From assembly GCA_029718625.1 (NCBI GenBank), contig CM056391.1, positions 8,603,492-8,667,491 on the forward strand: a stretch of DNA of 64,000 nt, in the 5' to 3' direction. The notes beneath the pieces were generated by a model. That model ran no database searches. It had not been told where the DNA came from and was given only the letters and a program-made list of their open reading frames with translations. Below are positions 22,966 to 37,925 of the stretch, piece after piece. A program made the position numbers and the translations under genes. Origin of the DNA: Synaphobranchus kaupii. Lineage: Eukaryota > Chordata > Actinopteri > Anguilliformes > Synaphobranchidae. How positions within the stretch are numbered: position 1 is the stretch's first letter; every line of letters begins with the position of its first letter.

Positions 22966-25059
22966 GCGAACTAGAACTGCGTGAAAACAGTCGTTTCTGG
23001 AAGATATCCCACCTGTTAAATTTCAGTGACGTCGGCCGTGAGCGGTAGTTTCCCGTGACGACATGTATATTTCCAGAAACTTCTGCACACTCCCGGGGCC
23101 ACGTCTGCGATCGGGGGATTTCTGGACTTGGATGTTCCCAATTAGGAGTAGTGGACGGCCATGTCTGGTAAATTTCTGGACAAGAGCACCTCCATGCATG
23201 AGATAATGTCCATTTCCGATGGCAGACATGCAGCCGCAAACGGCCGCAGATAATGTCGCTTTCAGATTTGTTCGCTGTAGTGTCTGCCCCGTAAACAGCC
23301 TTTCTTGCAGTGGAAGTGTAATCACACTCATATGGGGAGGTGACCTCTGTAGCAAATGTTCACAAATGTCTCTGAGCTCCCTTACAAGTGGAAATATTAC
23401 TTATCGCAATATCAAAAACAAAAATCCAGATTCCTCTTTCCTCGACTTCATGAACAATTCGATTTTCTCATCATATCAGAAGGTAGGCCGAGAGGTAAAA
23501 TAGTGAACCTGTGCCTCGGTACACTTGTACGGAATCAAAACACAACAGAAGCAAACGCCAATGCTAAAGCACTACCAAAGTCGCGCTAATGGAAATGATC
23601 CCTTCCTCTTCATTCATGGTGTCAGATATAAAAGCTAAATGCATTGTAAACACGCTGTGCCTCGTAGAGTAGGACAGCTCTTCACTGGTAATTTGCAGTT
23701 GAAAAGTGCAATGTCTAAACGCCTGTTTCCCACAATGGATACAGTGGGAGTAGGCCTGTTCTTCATATGCAGAGACAAATTACAGCGCTTTCAATAGATT
23801 AATGGGGGGGGAAAAGGCCAAATTATAGGCCACGTGAATAATATTGTGCTTAACATTTTAACCTGGTTTCTCCCATGATTCACCCTGACCAAAGATGGCA
23901 GTTCTACTATAATTGATAGCAGTTTAACCATGACACCATAAAGCTAAAATCTCTTATTATCTAAATGAGATTACAAAGGCTAATTATATGTCAGCTTTCC
24001 CTCTCTCACTCCCTCTGTCTCTCTCTCCCTCTCTCTCTCTCCCTCCCTCTCTCTTCCTCTTTCCCTCTCCCTCTCTCTCTCTGTGAAATCTCGATTGCCT
24101 CTGTACTGCCTCCAGTTTGTTACACGTGTGGAATTAATGATGTTCTCTGTGATCTAGTCCCTGCCCTTCCCACTGTTTGATATTCACAATGGCAGTTTGG
24201 CGGAAATAGTCACAAACTCATCCTGTATTCTCTAAGAATGTTAGAATATGCCTGCAGATGTGTGATATTAATAAACTCTTCGACATAATTCATTATAAAT
24301 GCTGAACTCCGGGTCTGGAGGTGAATTGGGAGTGTCGCTGCTTGCTTGCGTTGCAGAAATATTAATTACATTTTAGCTTTTCCTTGATAACTATCTTTTT
24401 GGATACACAAAAATTAAATGCTATTCATATGATTTCAAAACATATTACCTCAGTCACTGGTCAGAGGGTACTTTGCTTTTAGTTCAAATTTAGTAAAAAA
24501 TAATAATAATAATAATGAATTCAATGTCCTTGTTGTCAGCATACTATAGTTTAGTACTGAAAATTACTGTAATGACATGTATTGTGAATACATTTCTGAA
24601 TATTTGCACAAATTTAATTTCATTATGCCATGATCCATGATGCCTACAATAAAGCTATCCTAGTATGAAGCTACAATTAAGAAATTTCAAAGGCTAAAAG
24701 CAAGCTAATAAGCAGCACTTCATTTTTCATTTCCATTTAGTATGAATGACATATTCAGTTCCGGCTTCTCAGCATATGTGTGTCCGTATGTGACTCATAA
24801 TGACTAATGGTTGCTTGTTGTATTTTTCTATCTTTCTATTTCAGGGGAAAATAATTTTTTATGAAGTGCAACAGTCATTTGAATGCCGACATGCCCTTGT
24901 GGTTTTCTGAACAGATCCCGGACCTTGTTGAAAGTGTGCCGTCGGAACGTTGCTGCGGAACTGTTAGGAGCACAGATGCACAAACAGCTGCAGTGTAAAC
25001 ACAGACTGGCTCTCTGGAGAGCAAAGTCACTGCTCGGAAAATAAATAAAACAATTCCAG
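22966..25059. other. Gene-free stretch with a CT-rich tract
   Basis: The segment 22980-23240 contains inverted GTTTCTGGAAGATATC / ATATTTCCAGAAAC words and may continue the tRNA-like element next to it. A CT-rich simple tract occupies 23999-24082. No exon is recognised. Confidence 0.35.
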
Positions 25060-25335
25060 GTGAGAGATTCTGTACCTGTGAGGGTAAAACAAGGTAATAA
25101 AAAGCGCCTAAAAAGGTACAAACATTTGTGACTGGGGGTGGTACCCTATAGGTACAAACGTGCATAAAATTGTACCCCTAGCCAGCAAAACATAATTAAT
25201 TTGTACCTTTTTTTGCTTGTAAAATGTAATTATTAGTACCAAAATAGAACATTAATGTACTTTCAGGGTACATTTTGGAAATTTGTTCCTTAAAGAACAA
25301 AACTGTAACTCCACAGTACCTTTATTTCTGAGTTT
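25060..25335. mobile_element. GTACC-rich fish MITE remnant
   Basis: Many GGTACAAA / TTGTACC words are arranged as inverted pairs (AAAGGTACAAACATTTGTG, TGGTACCCTATAGGTACAAA, AATTGTACCCCTAGC, AATTTGTACCTTTTTTTG) and the right side ends TACCTTTATTTCTGAG. This fits a MITE group related to the element at 11536. The ends are not clean. Confidence 0.5.
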
Positions 25336-25750
25336 GGAGGCTACAGATCAAGGTGGGAAACAGAATCTCAACCCTTCCGGGAGGCCCTCTATGCAGTTTC
25401 CACAACAAATCTGTCACCCTGGGGGGAAAAAGGCACCCTTATCGATCTCGTTAAGGCTTGTTTTGTGGCGGTTGGGAGAACCACACAATCGCTGAAAGGT
25501 CTTCGCAAGGGTGGTGCGATGATTAAAATCTCCAGATAACAGCGCCAGTGAGGGGCTGCTGCATTGTCAAAGTCAGCACAACATTTCAGAGGAAGTCTGT
25601 TCAGAGAGAGATCAACAGCATCTATAAGAGGGATATGCGGTTAGGGTAGGCATGATAGGTACTGTCTAACCCCTGAAAATCCAGTAAATAATTTTTTTTT
25701 TAAAAAGATTAAATTGAGTATTATTGTTTGTTCACTTTGTTTTCACAACA

Positions 25751-26107
25751 CATCTTCTGCATAGCGTAAACCATCTTCTGCATAGCGTAAACCATCTTCT
25801 GCATAGCGTAAACCATCTTCTGCATAGCGTAAACCATCTTCTGCATAGCGTAAACCATCTTCTACATAGCGTAAACCATCTTCTGCATAGCGGTAAACCA
25901 TCTTCTGCATAGCGTAAACCATCTTCTGCATAGCGTAAACCATCTTCTGCATAGCGTAAACCATCTTCTGCATAGCGTAAACCATCTTCTGCATAGCGTA
26001 AACCATCTTCTGCATAGCGTAAACCATCTTCTGCATAGCGTAAACCATCTTCTGCATAGCGTAAACCATCTTCTGCATAGCGTAAACCATCTTCTGCATA
26101 GCGTAAA
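25751..26107. repeat. Minisatellite, 17 units of 21 bp
   Basis: The unit is CATCTTCTGCATAGCGTAAAC (shown here as CATCTTCTGC plus ATAGCGTAAAC). 17 units are nearly identical, with one C-to-A change near 25864 and one 1-bp insertion (AGCGGTAAAC) near 25892. Homogeneity implies recent expansion. Open frames through it are a consequence of the 21-bp period. Confidence 0.95.
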
Positions 26108-26111
26108 ACCA

Positions 26112-26268
26112 CAGATCTCAAAATCCAGTCCCATGGAGGGCCGCCAGTATCTGCTGCTTTCCTTTCAACAAGGTGCGCAGGACTCTTTAGCCAATCAATG
26201 ACTTAAATTAGCACTAAAGTGCAGGAGCAAACCAATCAAAAACCAGCAGACACAGCGGCCCATTGGCA
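26112..26268. mobile_element. Fish MITE, GGAGGGCC family, copy 2
   Basis: Left: AAAATCCAGTCCCATGGAGG, GCCGCCAGTATCTGCTG. Right: AACCAGCAGACACAGCGGCC, CATTGGCATC. The ends are inverted relative to each other. The left end adjoins the 21-bp array directly. Confidence 0.65.
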
Positions 26269-26954
26269 TCGTTAAGTTTCAGAATACTGTACATTCGCTA
26301 GCTTTGTGGAGCTATGCAGAACCATGTCAGAATTTAAAACCCACGTAACACACGACGCGTCTGTCACAATTCCCCACCTTGTGGAACAATTGCGGCTTGC
26401 TCACGACACGTGTTCCGCACTGTAACAGCGTTCTGACCTCCTGCTCTTGGAATCTGTGGAATTATCTTTTTGTTCCAAACAGACACAGCATCATTATTGA
26501 GAAAGGTTTGGTGGAACGCTGGCAGGGGTTCTGGTCATACAACACTGACATTGTGTAAACAGAAACTGATGGAGGAATTTCCTATCGAGTTGTCACAACA
26601 TTAGCGCGCTAACATTACGATCAGGCCTTTCTCACAACATTGGAATGCTGCGCTCTGACAACCTTCTGGCAAAGTTACATCCTGACATTGAAAAAAAAAA
26701 AAAAAAAAAAAAACTGATATAGTATCACAACCAGATGCATTCTAATAATGATAATATAATTTTCTGTCTGCAGATAAATTATTTTTTGGGGTGAAGATGT
26801 ATTTTTATAATCGTGGGAAGGATTATTTGGGGAGACAACTTGCGTGATAATATTCAAGCCAAACATATGAAATACTTTTGTCAGCAGTAAAAGTGTATCA
26901 ATAGAAACACAAAGCAGATGAACAGAGCTCCTTAAGGAAGATAATGCTGGGGTG
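26269..26954. other. Gene-free stretch
   Basis: A 23-bp poly-A run lies at 26690-26712. No exon or structured element is recognised. Confidence 0.35.
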
Positions 26955-27070
26955 GGCATGCAGTGTAATGGTTAGTGAATGGGGCTTGTGAAAACAAAGG
27001 TTGTGGGTTCAAATCCCAGCTGGGGCATTATCTTCATACCCTTCAGCAAGGTACTTAACCAGGTTACAAA
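26955..27070 (+). mobile_element. tRNA-derived SINE, head only
   Basis: GCAGTGTAATGGTTAGTGAA (box A-like), GGTTGTGGGTTCAAATCCCAG (box B) and CAGCAAGGTACTTAACCAGG (body) are in the correct order on the plus strand. The conserved tail of the SINE is absent after 27070. The box B is intact, but lack of a tRNA acceptor stem argues against a tRNA gene. Confidence 0.7.
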
Positions 27071-27719
27071 TTTAACTTTTCCACTCATTGGCCAGAGTGG
27101 CTTGTGTATTTTAAAAATCACCAGCCACTTTCAACATTTTACCAGCCACATTACCTTTTACAATATAACACAACCTGGTTGGTTGCCTGCCAAAGTGGCA
27201 GCTAGAGAAGCCAATCTTACCAGCCACAAGCAAAATTTTATGAGCATTTGGCTGGTGGCTGGTGTTAATTTCACACCCTGTGTGTAACCCAAATTGCTGT
27301 GAGTACAATATCCAGCTTTATTAATGGATTTGACTGTATATGAAAGAATGTAAGCTGCATAAGTCATTGTATCTCTGATGGGCCCTGCGCTGTCAACACA
27401 ACACACATGAATCTCATACTGCTGTACACACTCACTAAAATAAACAAAAAGCACAGTTGGTGAATTTGGGTTATGTGAGCTACTGCGTTAGAGAGAGGAG
27501 CTGGGTGTGTCAGACACCCTGGTGAGTGAGAGCTGTCCTGCTGTTAACACAAGTTCTATCATTCTACCTAGAGTTATGTATGCGGGATGGTGGGGTGTCT
27601 GTCATGGAATGAAACTGTCAGTTTTTTCACTTTAGAACTCACTTTTGATTGGCTGAAGGTGCTTTATCGCTGTGCCTGCCTGAGTTATAGTTCTCATTTC
27701 GGCTACATTTAAAGTTATC
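27071..27719. other. Gene-free stretch with an imperfect inverted repeat
   Basis: ACCAGCCACTTTCAACATTTTACC (27121 on) faces GAGCATTTGGCTGGTGGCTGG (ending about 27264) in inverted orientation about 120 bp apart, and CCAGCCAC recurs several times between. This is foldback-like. The rest shows nothing. Confidence 0.4.
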
Positions 27720-28219
27720 NNNNNNNNNNNNNNNNNNNNNNNNNNNNNNNNNNNNNNNNNNNNNNNNNNNNNNNNNNNNNNNNNNNNNNNNNNNNNNNNN
27801 NNNNNNNNNNNNNNNNNNNNNNNNNNNNNNNNNNNNNNNNNNNNNNNNNNNNNNNNNNNNNNNNNNNNNNNNNNNNNNNNNNNNNNNNNNNNNNNNNNNN
27901 NNNNNNNNNNNNNNNNNNNNNNNNNNNNNNNNNNNNNNNNNNNNNNNNNNNNNNNNNNNNNNNNNNNNNNNNNNNNNNNNNNNNNNNNNNNNNNNNNNNN
28001 NNNNNNNNNNNNNNNNNNNNNNNNNNNNNNNNNNNNNNNNNNNNNNNNNNNNNNNNNNNNNNNNNNNNNNNNNNNNNNNNNNNNNNNNNNNNNNNNNNNN
28101 NNNNNNNNNNNNNNNNNNNNNNNNNNNNNNNNNNNNNNNNNNNNNNNNNNNNNNNNNNNNNNNNNNNNNNNNNNNNNNNNNNNNNNNNNNNNNNNNNNNN
28201 NNNNNNNNNNNNNNNNNNN
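27720..28219. other. Assembly gap (500 N)
   Basis: Exactly 500 unknown bases, a conventional placeholder size, so the real length is unknown. Any reading frame through it is meaningless. Confidence 1.
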
Positions 28220-28586
28220 GTGCATTGCGTCACTCATGATGAGCATGAAGCTGAAGGCTCTGCCGGACAGCTGTACAAATGTGCCCTCATTCGATAAGGC
28301 CGTCTCCCAAAGCACAATATCCTGTTTAATCAGAGCTCAATCGTATCGCCCCTGTTGTTTCTCGTTTGCCTGTGGTCCAAACTGAAATCCAAACAGGAGC
28401 TGCTCCCTTTATTATATTTTGTGTTGCATATTAATGATGTTTTTAGCCATTCAGCTGGAATGAGAACACAAAGCTCAGTGGTGTCAACAGAACAGGGAGC
28501 ATGCATTAAGATTAATACACTGCCCTGTCCACAAAGGAGCACAGTGTGAATCAGCGTGAATAACAAAAGTTATTCTTTCAGGAGAG
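28220..28586. other. Gene-free stretch
   Basis: No recognisable exon or element next to the gap. Frames of 64-78 codons on both strands overlap and have no domain. Confidence 0.35.
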
Positions 28587-28591
28587 AGTGT

Positions 28592-28662
<71 letters not shown>
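28587..28662. repeat. (GT)n followed by (GA)n microsatellite
   Basis: About 40 bp of GT repeats pass directly into about 34 bp of GA repeats. It abuts the 14-bp target duplication of the next element. Confidence 0.95.
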
Positions 28663-28666
<4 letters not shown>

Positions 28667-28924
28667 TGACTTTTTATTTTTATTTTCCCCATTTCCGTAG
28701 CCAATTGCAGCCCTGAATGTAATTCAATTCCTCGTAGCAACCGCTTGAGAATTAACCGCTACAAACCCGTCAGCCGGTGGTAGGAAGGAGGGCTGCTGTG
28801 TCCTCTTCAGGGCATAACTCTTCCGAGCTCCTGACCGCGATTCCAGCTCGCCCGAGGCCGCGCGTATGCGACTATTCTCCCCTGCCAAGTCCTGCCCCCC
28901 TGAGTCAGAAAGACTTTGACTTTT
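28661..28924 (-). mobile_element. SINE-like retroposon flanked by a 14-bp target duplication
   Basis: AGACTTTGACTTTT occurs at 28661-28674 and again at 28911-28924, bounding about 236 bp. On the minus strand the insert runs from a GC-rich 5' part to GCTGCAATTGGCTACGGAAA, TGGGGAAAATAAAAATA, an A-rich tail directly against one target duplication. That layout is the signature of LINE-mediated retroposition. No source family was identified. Confidence 0.65.
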
Positions 28925-31900
28925 AATGCTCCTCACAAAAAACAGTGAGGCCCACCATAAGGAGTTAGAGATCTATTACCCTTATTGGCCCTGCAGGCAC
29001 TTTCTTCAGACTTCAGGTAGAGAGAAAAGTACCGTGTCACGATACATTCATCATTCATTTACAGGAAAGTCTTAAAGTAGTGTTAACCTACTGTACAGAG
29101 ATTCCCCGCACTTGTGTCATTTCAGAGATTGGGAAAAAAATGTGATCGCCGGAAAATACTCAAAAGGACCCTTACCATTCATAACCCAGTATAGTAGAGA
29201 GAGAGACAGACAAACCAGTAGCATTTTGTCCACCTAGCACCTGCAATGAGCCACTCAGCCAACAGAGGGAGCTATGTTATGATCGTCAATGGGGGCCTTG
29301 CATAAAACGCTAAGCTGCACCTCATCAGTAACAAAATAAAAATTCAACTCTCCCTTGCAAAATGGCCCATCATTCCTCAATCCTCTGTTAAACTAGCAAG
29401 ACAGCATTTTGTTTTATTCACATTCTTTGCCGCACAGGGGCTCTGGTGGATGACAGCCAATATCCACTATCGATTGGGCCTGCTGTCACAATGACTTTGT
29501 CACAAAGTCTTTTGCGGTTTTAAAATTGAGCCACGACATTTTGACAAACAGCGTGGGATTGTGGTTAAGGCCCGAACTGTGGGGTGGCAAAGGCGGGACT
29601 GAAGTTTTTTGCATGGCCTTCCTGCTGGGTCTTTGCGGAGGTGTTGGGGAGTGGGAGTTGCCGTAAAATTGCAGCCAAGGAAGCGGGACCATTCTCAATC
29701 ATCTTTCTTTGCTCGCCCCAAATTCATACCCAATTAAATCCTCTGCCAACTGTTTTATGGGTTATTATAAAGGCTCACATCATTGGCTATGATCAATGAT
29801 GTGGGGAGGGAGGGGTTAGGTAGGGAGGGAGGGCTCAGGTGTGAAGTACTTGCCTCCTCATGCCGCCGTCTGTCTCCATCTTAACACCACACTGATCCTG
29901 GACCTGCTGAAAATCTTCTCCACCAAATACATGTAGACTTAGAAAATAATCTCAGAATGTGGTCATAGAAGCACCCTCAAGCTGATATTTCACCCATGCT
30001 AAATACCAGCTTCCAAACAGGATAAGAGCTGTGGACATGTCTGGCTTCATACAAATGCTAATTCCTGTGGTCTTTTTTTTGCTTGCCTGCGAATGCACCA
30101 CAGGGAACAGGTAGAATTTTACGATGATTTTTTTATTACTTCAAGGGCCTGTCTTTGCATACATTAAAAAAAAAACATTTTAAAATCACGGATCTGCGGC
30201 ATAAATTTGACTTAATTGTTGAAGCGCCGAAATATTAATATTCTGTTATTAAATAAGCAAGGGAAGGGAAATTTGTGTTTCGCAGTGAATGCCATCAGCC
30301 GCTTCTAACGCACTCTATAATGTGTGTAGCTTTCGCATACCAACAAGATTTACATCAAGTGGCTTTTCTACGCCATGAATTTGTAAGGGGTCTTAATTAT
30401 ACGGTAGAGCGAATGGCCGTAACTCGTAACTTTACTGGGCTGTGGATATTCAGCCATTCCTGTTGAAGCAGGAATAAGGCATGATTCAATCCCCTGAAGG
30501 TTCGCACACTTCCACAGGTAATTAAGGGAAGGATTTGCGAGGATCGTATAGCATATTCATATACCACAAACGGGCATAGAAGCAGCATTACAATCTTGAA
30601 TAGCCATCTGTCTGTGCTGAGATATGGATATAAGACACCAAAACTCAAAGGGCGGGGGCGGAGGGGGGGGGTCGGGGGGTCACACCAAACTGTCACTCAA
30701 AAGCCTCACGAGGCTTCTAGCATACATAAACGTAACCTTATTATTAATGTTTGTTTTTATACTGATGAATACATGTGCACACTGAGTATGTTTATACGTT
30801 ACATGTCACAAGTAACAGAAGGGTCAGGATGGCCCAATGCATTTTTTTATATTCTTACAGACATGCCCATGTTTCATGAATGTACATTTCTACTTTGATG
30901 TATGTTGAATGAAAACATATAATGCCGCTATGCAATTAATTTAATCATATGTTGGCAATTTTAATATTATTATATTCAATATTTAATACATACCTGTAAC
31001 TCACAAACTCACACTTTTCCTATCAGATTTATGGTATATTCCTGTATCTATGCTTTATACAATATATGTGTATGTGTTTTACTCGTTTTGTGTTACCTAA
31101 GATCCACTTGAATCAAAATGTTATTCGAAACATTTTTTTTCAGAACAGATTGTGTGCTAGTGTCATACCCTTTTGACCCCGTTCCAGAGACTGCTGAAGT
31201 AATTTTCCTTCTGTCTCTTTATTACAGAAGAAGTCATTAAAGTGAATACTTTTTTTATCAAGCTCGTTCATACGCTATCAACAGCACACCACCCAAAGGA
31301 AAACGAGCTTGCTGAGATATGAAAAACAAGGCTGGACTTGAGACATTATGCAGTTTAAATGCACTCTGCGATGGAAAACAAACCATCTCAATAACGATAA
31401 TTGTACTGGACGGTTAAAATTGAAAAGGAATTTTAAAAGTGTAATTATGTGATGCAAACGCTCACTTGTGGATGCCATAATGCTGCAGCGAGGGTCAATC
31501 AGCCCTGGAATTGTTTCATTTCATGAGTACTTCGGCACACACAGATACCCAGAAAGCAAAATAAGATTTTTTTTTTTTTTTTTTTTTTTTTGGTTGTTTG
31601 TTTAATTTTTTTCTACTGTTGTGAGAATGTTCTTGTAATTTTGTTGGATTGTAAACATGTTTTTAGATAATTTTCCTATCGAAAAAAAAAAAGCAGGTGC
31701 TATCAGGACCCATGAAACACATAGCTAGAAAGTTGTGGTTTCAGGAGTGGTACAAAAATGGGAAATAAACATTATAAAATGTGCTTGAATGTTGCTATTT
31801 GCCACAATCTTACACAACCTGCTCCATTGCAAAACAGTTGCATTAACATTTTTCTGATAGATATAAATGTATTTCAACAGGATATTAGTGGACTCATATC

Positions 31901-32695
31901 ACTTTGACCTGTGCAAGTTCTTGCCAGATCAGTTCTGGCTACAGTCCTTCTCTCACTACACAAAACTAGCAATTTTTCTCCCAGTATGGTTCTCTCTCAC
32001 AATGTTTCAGGTTTGCATGACCAATTGACCAACTTTGTGAAGGAAAGGAAATTCAATTAGAGGTTATCAAAATCTCTTTAATAGCCTCTTAGGCCCATCG
32101 ATTAGCGATGACTGCCTGAGGCTTCATCTGCCCTACAGTGCTGGAGCTCCGCCCACCAACCCCCACAAAAATGTCAAATGACAGTCAAAGTAACAGACAA
32201 ATGTTGACTCAATCCAGGTCACAAGCTGCACTCTAATGCGAGGGCTGCATTTGTGCCTGACCGTGCATCGCATGTCGTGTGTCCTTCATGACGAGCGGGG
32301 TGGCATGGGATCGGAAGCCGAGGTCACGATAGGTGGACGCAGCCAGGTGGGAGGGGTCAGGGGTCACTCCGGCTCTCCGCCTCTCTAGGTGAACTGAACA
32401 CGGCTTCTCTTTGCTCAAGCACATCCTGCCATGTCTTGTGAGCTGCATTTATTTATTTATTGGGGAGGGGAGGGGAGGGGAGGGTGCCAGAAAAAACTGT
32501 CTTATATTAAAAAGATTCTCCATTCTATATTTGGGGGCTGTTGAGTATCAGGGCCCAGCTAAAGCACTACATGCAGATGTGGTGAGAGATCTTGGCCAGG
32601 TAGGTTATTGAGGAGAGAAGTGACTTGTGTGCTAATGTGAAATTTACTTCTTAACGCGCACCGCTCCTCCAATGATCCGGGGCCTTAAATATTGG

Positions 32696-32698
<3 letters not shown>
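28925..32698. other. Gene-free stretch
   Basis: Nearly 4 kb without a recognisable exon, RNA gene or complete element. Simple features: a G-rich run at 30657-30680, a 24-base poly-T at 31568-31591 and GGGGA repeats at 32461-32483. Open frames are under 105 codons and lack domains. Confidence 0.35.
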
Positions 32699-32733
<35 letters not shown>

Positions 32734-32796
32734 TGCGTGTGTGTGCGTGCGTGCACGTGCGTGCGTGCGTGCGCGTGTGTGTGCGTGTGTGTGTGT
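32699..32796. repeat. (GT)n / GTGC microsatellite
   Basis: About 98 bp of alternating GT with interspersed GCGT and GTGC units. Alternating purine-pyrimidine sequence of this kind has Z-DNA-forming character. Confidence 0.95.
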
Positions 32797-35531
<2,735 letters not shown>

Positions 35532-35533
35532 TA

Positions 35534-36075
35534 CAGTGAGCACCATAATTCATTGGACAGTGACACATGTTTTGTTATTTTGGTACTGTATTCTAGCACT
35601 TTGAGTTTGAAAAGATATCTGGCAGCAGATATCTGCATATCTGGCAGCAGAGGCTCATTTGATACCTCAGACCCTTGATGACTTACAGCCATTTCGCCAA
35701 CCATGTATTCCATACTGTTCCAGCATAATTTACAGCTAAATCTAGATATTCCCTTAGAGATCCATTCAAAATTCCCATAGAGATCCATTCAAATGCAGAG
35801 AGGTTATAGTATCGCTTGTAAAAGTACCAAAAAATAAGATATCAAGAGTTTTTTGATATTGTTGGGTCACAGACATCAGGAAGTCATGGCATGCAAAGGA
35901 TATGCGACCAAATATTAAAAATGACTAAAAGATTACTTTATTCTACATTATGTTAAACTGTCCAATGTTTATATCTGTCCAAGTCATTGTATCCTTTCAA
36001 ACTCTAGAGTTCTAGAGTTACAGAACCAAAATAACAAAGAATGTGTTACTGTCCAATGAGTTATGGTGTTCGCTG
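35534..36075. mobile_element. Non-autonomous Tc1/mariner-type element
   Basis: The left end CAGTGAGCACCATAATTCATT, then GGACAGTGACACA, is mirrored by the right end (minus strand) CAGCGAACACCATAACTCAT, then TGGACAGTAACAC. TA dinucleotides flank both ends (35532-35533, 36076-36077), as for Tc1/mariner insertion. At 542 bp it lacks a transposase frame. The internal segment GGAAGTCATGGCATGCAAAG resembles the 3' part of a fish Tc1-like transposon. Parts of 35655-35860 recur in inverted orientation at about 50660-50770. Confidence 0.8.
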
Positions 36076-36406
36076 TATATGAATCATTTTGGAGGCAGAA
36101 CATGTGTGGCTAACTACAGTGTACATCTGATTATGGATTGTAAGCATTGCAATATATAAGCTGTGTTCTCACGGCTACTGCTAACGTGCTAATACTGTCA
36201 GGCTGCATGCCTCCCAAGTCGGTGCAAGAACAATATTTACAGTATTTCCACTTTGAATCTTAATGCATTGCTGAAATGTGTTCTAATGTGCCGACTGAGT
36301 GAAAAAAAAAAAATGGTTTCACTGTGAGGTTCAGTGAGAGTGCAGCCATTACGAGGAGCTTTCATTGGCTTACAAAATTCCACCATTTGGGTCAAGTGTA
36401 TCTCCA

Positions 36407-36477
36407 ATTTATCTTCAAAGTGAGAGGGAAAATTATTGTGAGAAGGAATAGTATTCCCTCTCACTTTGAAGATAAAT
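36407..36477. repeat. Perfect 24-bp inverted repeat (hairpin), 23-bp loop
   Basis: The left arm starts ATTTATCTTCAAAGTGAGAG (36407-36430) and its exact reverse complement occupies 36454-36477, with a 23-bp spacer. Transcribed on either strand it would form an uninterrupted 24-bp stem. It has no larger flanking terminal repeats, so it is either a decayed MITE core or a small foldback. Confidence 0.85.
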
Positions 36478-37773
36478 AGAAGACACTTTAATTATAACTT
36501 ATTGTAATAAGCAGTGGTAAGAAGTGCTGCACCAGGGAGATTGGTAAACTCTCACATTTCCCGAGGGGAGTCTGGGCCAACAATGCCGTTTGCCTGACAC
36601 GTTCGTATGGATCTGTCATTTTATTTATATGACGTGTTATAATGTTTTGCTCTGCCCTCTTTAAGCTAAATTACCCATGACTGTACCACCAACCGACTTT
36701 TATGCAATAAACTTTATCTCCTATTCTTTCCCTGTTTCTTGTCGATGAATAGCCAGCTCTCGGCTTCTCCTTTGACTGGTCTGTACAGTTGACCTACTCC
36801 AGCAGTGCTGTGATAAGTTCAGGCATGTCACACTTATCAGAGACTGGCATATGCTTCAATCCCAAACCATGAATGGCACCAGAGTGCACAGAACAGTTAG
36901 GGGTCATGACCAGCAGTTAGGAAGTGAAGCAGATGAAATACAAGCGTATTATCTCTATTTCTCACATAGTGTTTTCCAGGACAACCTTGTCAGCAAATCT
37001 AAACATACACAAGCACTGCAAATGATGATAAATGGAAACCTTGACTTTATTCTCCCTCTTGTTTTGCAGGTAGATATTCTTCTGTGAAAATACTCCTGCT
37101 ATGAAAAACAAAACTGTAGGATCATTAGGCTGTGCTGATATCCTGGTCAGCTCTGCAGTCTGTCAGATGGAGTACAGTGCTCATATAAACATTTGCCTTT
37201 CGTCTAAAGTTAGACACCGACCCTCAATTGTACAGACCCCTCAAGGCAAGAAAGAAAGAAAATGATTAAAACTGCAAAATATTACATGCTCCTCACAGCA
37301 AGTTAAGTAAAGGAGAGATCATCACATTCTGAAGGAGAAGAGTTGTCTTGCCTTGGATTTTCAAGTGCACAGGCACTATTATCTTTGCAATGTGTTTTTG
37401 ATTTTTCTTTTCCTTCAAAAAATATATGGGGCCAAATAGAACTAGACTGCCAGACTTGACTCCTACTAGAGTCTAAATCAAAACATAATGTTCTGGGCTT
37501 TTTTCACAGATGGTGACAAGTGTGGTCTGTGGATAAGAAAGGCAATAGTGTTGTCATCTGTTGCAGCAGTGCTTGTGTGGTGATATGATGTGGCTGTCAG
37601 CTGCGCGCTCAAGATTTCTGAGGACTTCATCGTGAAGTTTCATTACCTCTGAGAGAAACTCGCAGACAGAGCCTGCGGATATGAACAAATCAGAAGAGAA
37701 AGGATCGCAGCTGTAAAATATAACTGAACAGGCAGTCGTCAAAGACAACTTTATCACTCTCAGGGATATGTTA
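36478..37773. other. Gene-free stretch
   Basis: No exon, RNA gene or transposon ends recognised; AT-rich. Confidence 0.35.
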
Positions 37774-37925
37774 GCGAGTGAGTGAGTGAGTCAATGAGTG
37801 AGGGATTCAGTGAATAAGGAGTGAATTAGTGAGTGAGTCAATGAGTGAGGGATTCAGTGAATAAGGACTGAATTAGTGAGTGAGTGAATGAATGGGTAAG
37901 TGAGTGAGTGAGTGTGCTTGCATGA
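37774..37925. repeat. Degenerate GAGT/GAAT tandem repeat
   Basis: GTGAGTGAGTGAGTCAATGA, GTGAGGGATTCAGTGAATAAGG is repeated twice (37778 and 37824), with flanking GAGT tetranucleotides. It is a tetranucleotide repeat with a superimposed 48-bp duplication. Confidence 0.8.

Noticed and set aside
22823..23239. 138-codon minus-strand frame
   Set aside because: It overlaps the tRNA-like module and an inverted-repeat stretch; no protein family recognised.
25732..26134. Overlapping frames of 90-129 codons through the 21-bp repeat
   Set aside because: Periodicity artefact in three frames at once.
27632..28315. 227-codon frame across the N gap
   Set aside because: The frame consists mostly of unknown bases.
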